From Leishmania donovani (taxonomy: Eukaryota; Euglenozoa; Kinetoplastea; Trypanosomatida; Trypanosomatidae), in the NCBI RefSeq assembly GCF_000227135.1, contig NC_018256.1, forward strand, positions 960,078 to 1,024,077: a stretch of DNA of 64,000 nucleotides, given 5' to 3'. This document shows, piece after piece, positions 62,281 through 64,000 of this stretch. The notes under the pieces are model-generated. The model was not told where the DNA came from, made no database searches, and worked only from the letters and a program-made list of their open reading frames with translations. The position numbers were made by a program, and so were the translations under genes. Position 1 is the first letter of the stretch. Each line of letters opens with the position of its first letter.

Positions 62281-63243
62281 TCACACCAGCCGCACTTGCC
62301 CTGACATAACATACGGGCGAAAATTGTGGTAGGGAGTGAGGAACAATTCGCCGGCGTTGATGGCACGCGAAGCGTCTTGGCCACCCTCGCCGAGATTCAC
62401 AACACCCAAATCTTCCAGAGCCACACCGAAGACGTACGCCCCAAGGTCCGGCTCCGGTAATATCTCCATCCCCTCCGCCTCCGAAGGATAGGGAACAAGA
62501 TACTGCAGCGCAGCCGGCATCGATTGCAAGCCCGACTCCATCAACGCCGCGTGCGCGCTTTTCGCCAGTCGATCCGCCACCCACTGCTCCTTGAGCGACA
62601 AGTTTTGCCGCTGCGGTACACGCACCTCTGGTAGAGCAGCGGCAGCAGAGGCAGAGGGAAAAGCTTCAGTCTCATCTGCCTGTCCTAGCCTCGACTGCGA
62701 CATAGATGACTGCCCGACCGCCAGCCCTTCGTAGTAAATGGACGTGGCGAGATGTTCGATCTTGCGCAGTCGGCATCGCAGCAGCTCACACAAGAAAAAC
62801 TGAATGCGCTGCATCTCCAAGCCCATGATGTCTGACGGACGGAAAGGCAAAAGCGAGCGCTCGGCTCCTTCACGCTTCTCCTCCGCCACCATCGCCTCCA
62901 CCCGTTCCTGTGTTCGCTGAATTAAGTGGACGACGGTGCTGATGGTGGTCGCAGGGTAGGGCAGCACCTCGGGGCTGAAGCGTTCATTTGCGGTGGCTTC
63001 GATCAGCAGCTGAATCGCCGCCGCCGACGCGCTTTGTGTTTTAGCCGCCGCTCCACCGCCCGATTCAGTTGGCTCCAACGGGAGACCGTCAACACCGAAG
63101 GTGGCGCTGATGCCACTCATAGAAGGTGCGCCTGAAGAGGCACCGCCGTCGCTGACCTGCGACAGGGGCCGCATCGGCGCACCGTCAGCGTGCAGGAGCG
63201 ACTCATACTCTGCCGTGTCGTTAAGGTTCTCTTCGAAGAACAT
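62281..63243 (-). CDS. SLD5: GINS complex subunit SLD5
   Basis: The protein is 320 residues from the ATG at 63243, supported by a splice acceptor 78 bases upstream. GINS is part of the CMG replicative helicase (Cdc45-MCM-GINS) in the nucleus. The SLD5 A-domain is recognisable: 'LLIEATANERFSPEVLPY' (79-96), then 'LEMQRIQFFLCELLRCRLRK' (142-161) and KIEHL. The C-terminal B-domain shows 'EPDLGAYVFGVAL' and ends 'YHNFRPYVMSGQVRLV', the standard SLD5 finish. It is longer than human SLD5 (about 223 residues) because of a Ser/Gly/Ala-rich N-terminal 70 residues and an Ala/Ser/Glu-rich insert between the domains. Such GINS genes are often annotated only as hypothetical in kinetoplastids. Confidence 0.88.
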   Translation of the reverse strand: MFFEENLNDTAEYESLLHADGAPMRPLSQVSDGGASSGAPSMSGISATFGVDGLPLEPTESGGGAAAKTQSASAAAIQLLIEATANERFSPEVLPYPATTISTVVHLIQRTQERVEAMVAEEKREGAERSLLPFRPSDIMGLEMQRIQFFLCELLRCRLRKIEHLATSIYYEGLAVGQSSMSQSRLGQADETEAFPSASAAAALPEVRVPQRQNLSLKEQWVADRLAKSAHAALMESGLQSMPAALQYLVPYPSEAEGMEILPEPDLGAYVFGVALEDLGVVNLGEGGQDASRAINAGELFLTPYHNFRPYVMSGQVRLV

Positions 63244-63319
63244 GGAAGTGCTTTTTCTATTCTGCTGTTTCTCGCAACGATGCGTGAATCGACTGGGCAC
63301 GTGTGGGCAGCTGCACTCG

Positions 63320-63352
63320 CTGACAGGATGAGGGGAGGGAGGGAAGATGAAA
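63320..63352 (-). promoter_or_regulatory. Predicted trans-splice acceptor for SLD5
   Basis: The tract 63327-63352 (sense strand: CTTCCCTCCCTCCCCTCATCC) is followed by CAG with AG at 63321-63320. Confidence 0.55.
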
Positions 63353-64000
63353 GTGTGTGTAGGGCCTCCCCCACCTGCTCTCTTCTTCTGCGCAGCGCCG
63401 CAGCGTCTACTGGTGCGGCACGGAGCAAGGCAGCAGAGTTGAATTCTAACCGAAAACAATACACTGATATTAACCGGAAATGAGGGACCACGCGAAGAGA
63501 AGTGCGGACGATGAGGCGGCGGTGGCGTGAGGTGAAGCGGAAGCCGTCACGCTACAGTTGCAACGAGGCACGATGCAAGCAGCACACATACAAAACGGAT
63601 TGGAAAAGAGAACTTTGTTGTTCTCGCCTCCAAGGTGTCATTCTACCACAAGCACGTCAGTGAATATATGCATACGACTACAGCCCAACGACCTCTGCGG
63701 CGCAACAGCTAAATCCTGCTCAGCCAGAACGAGCGCTCTGCGAAAGACAGGCACATAAGGGGTCCACTGTGCTTGTGGGGAAAGGATGGTGGATGAAAGC
63801 TGTGGAGGTGGCAGAGCAAAAGCAAGGAGAGCAAAGAGGGATAATGAGCGTGCGCCAGTGCGCACGTATGTGAGCGTGGAGGGTTTACAGGCATGCGTGT
63901 CTGGCACCAGCCAAACGAAAGAAAAAGCTTACAGCCGTGCCTCTACAAGGAGGGGGGTCCGTGTAAAGAGAGGACGAGAGCGAAATGGAGAGAAGGCTGG
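63353..64000. other. Spacer at the right edge
   Basis: Upstream of SLD5; it probably includes the 3' UTR of the next gene, which lies outside the window. It holds a SIDER fragment (63640-63750). Nothing else was seen. Confidence 0.55.
63640..63750 (-). mobile_element. SIDER-like group C 3'-end fragment
   Basis: Only the last 100 or so bases of a group C element are recognisable (GGATTTAGC, GCGCCGCAGAGG on the minus strand), considerably diverged from the copies at 1 and 4298. Confidence 0.5.

Overview
The window looks like nuclear DNA of a trypanosomatid of the genus Leishmania. Every convincing gene lies on the minus strand, none has introns, and neighbours are separated by 0.7-7.7 kb of low-complexity spacer. 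The sense strand of these spacers is rich in long pyrimidine tracts, as expected for polycistronic transcription with spliced-leader trans-splicing. SIDER-type short degenerate retroposons, typical of Leishmania 3' UTRs, lie in most spacers. From memory, the order C-8 sterol isomerase / Rab GDI / dynamin-like protein / M1 aminopeptidase matches part of L. major chromosome 29; I could not check this. There is no strand switch, tRNA, rRNA or telomere in the window.

In transcription order (right to left) the genes are: GINS subunit SLD5 (62281-63243); a coiled-coil protein resembling PPP1R21 (59100-61223); an M1 puromycin-sensitive-type aminopeptidase (53627-56233); a divergent glycerol-3-phosphate-dehydrogenase-like protein without the usual lysines (49877-51481); a PH-like hypothetical (47567-48610); a probable decayed gene (about 46800-47450); an LRRC6/TilB-type ciliary assembly factor (43424-44767) followed by coding-looking sequence in other frames; a dynamin-like GTPase (39294-41396); a 1436-residue type I membrane protein with six matching four-cysteine repeats (31066-35376); a triple zinc-ribbon protein, probably mitochondrial (25934-27538); a DTW-domain tRNA-modifying enzyme with a C2H2 finger (22983-24827); Rab GDI (20890-22227); a CMGC/CDK-like kinase (14811-16547); a possible frameshifted small membrane protein (11059-11278); C-8 sterol isomerase ERG2 (6474-7145); and a secreted or membrane-anchored LRR protein (1370-2800). 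Several long open frames begin at GTG or TTG; for those I placed the start at the first in-frame ATG.

The genes do not form one pathway. Loose themes are endomembrane traffic (GDI, dynamin, the PPP1R21-like protein), flagellum assembly (LRRC6) and housekeeping (SLD5, ERG2, DTW). This is normal for kinetoplastid gene clusters, where control is post-transcriptional. The SIDER elements fall into three related groups. Several copies 25-45 kb apart are nearly identical. All six N-gaps lie inside them, and at three loci the sequence flanking a gap is duplicated, probably by mis-scaffolding.

The most novel-looking item is the six-repeat, four-cysteine surface protein. Next are the PPP1R21-like protein, the lysine-less GPD-like protein, the decayed and frameshifted small genes, and a SIDER-family element that keeps about 1.2 kb of retroposon interior.
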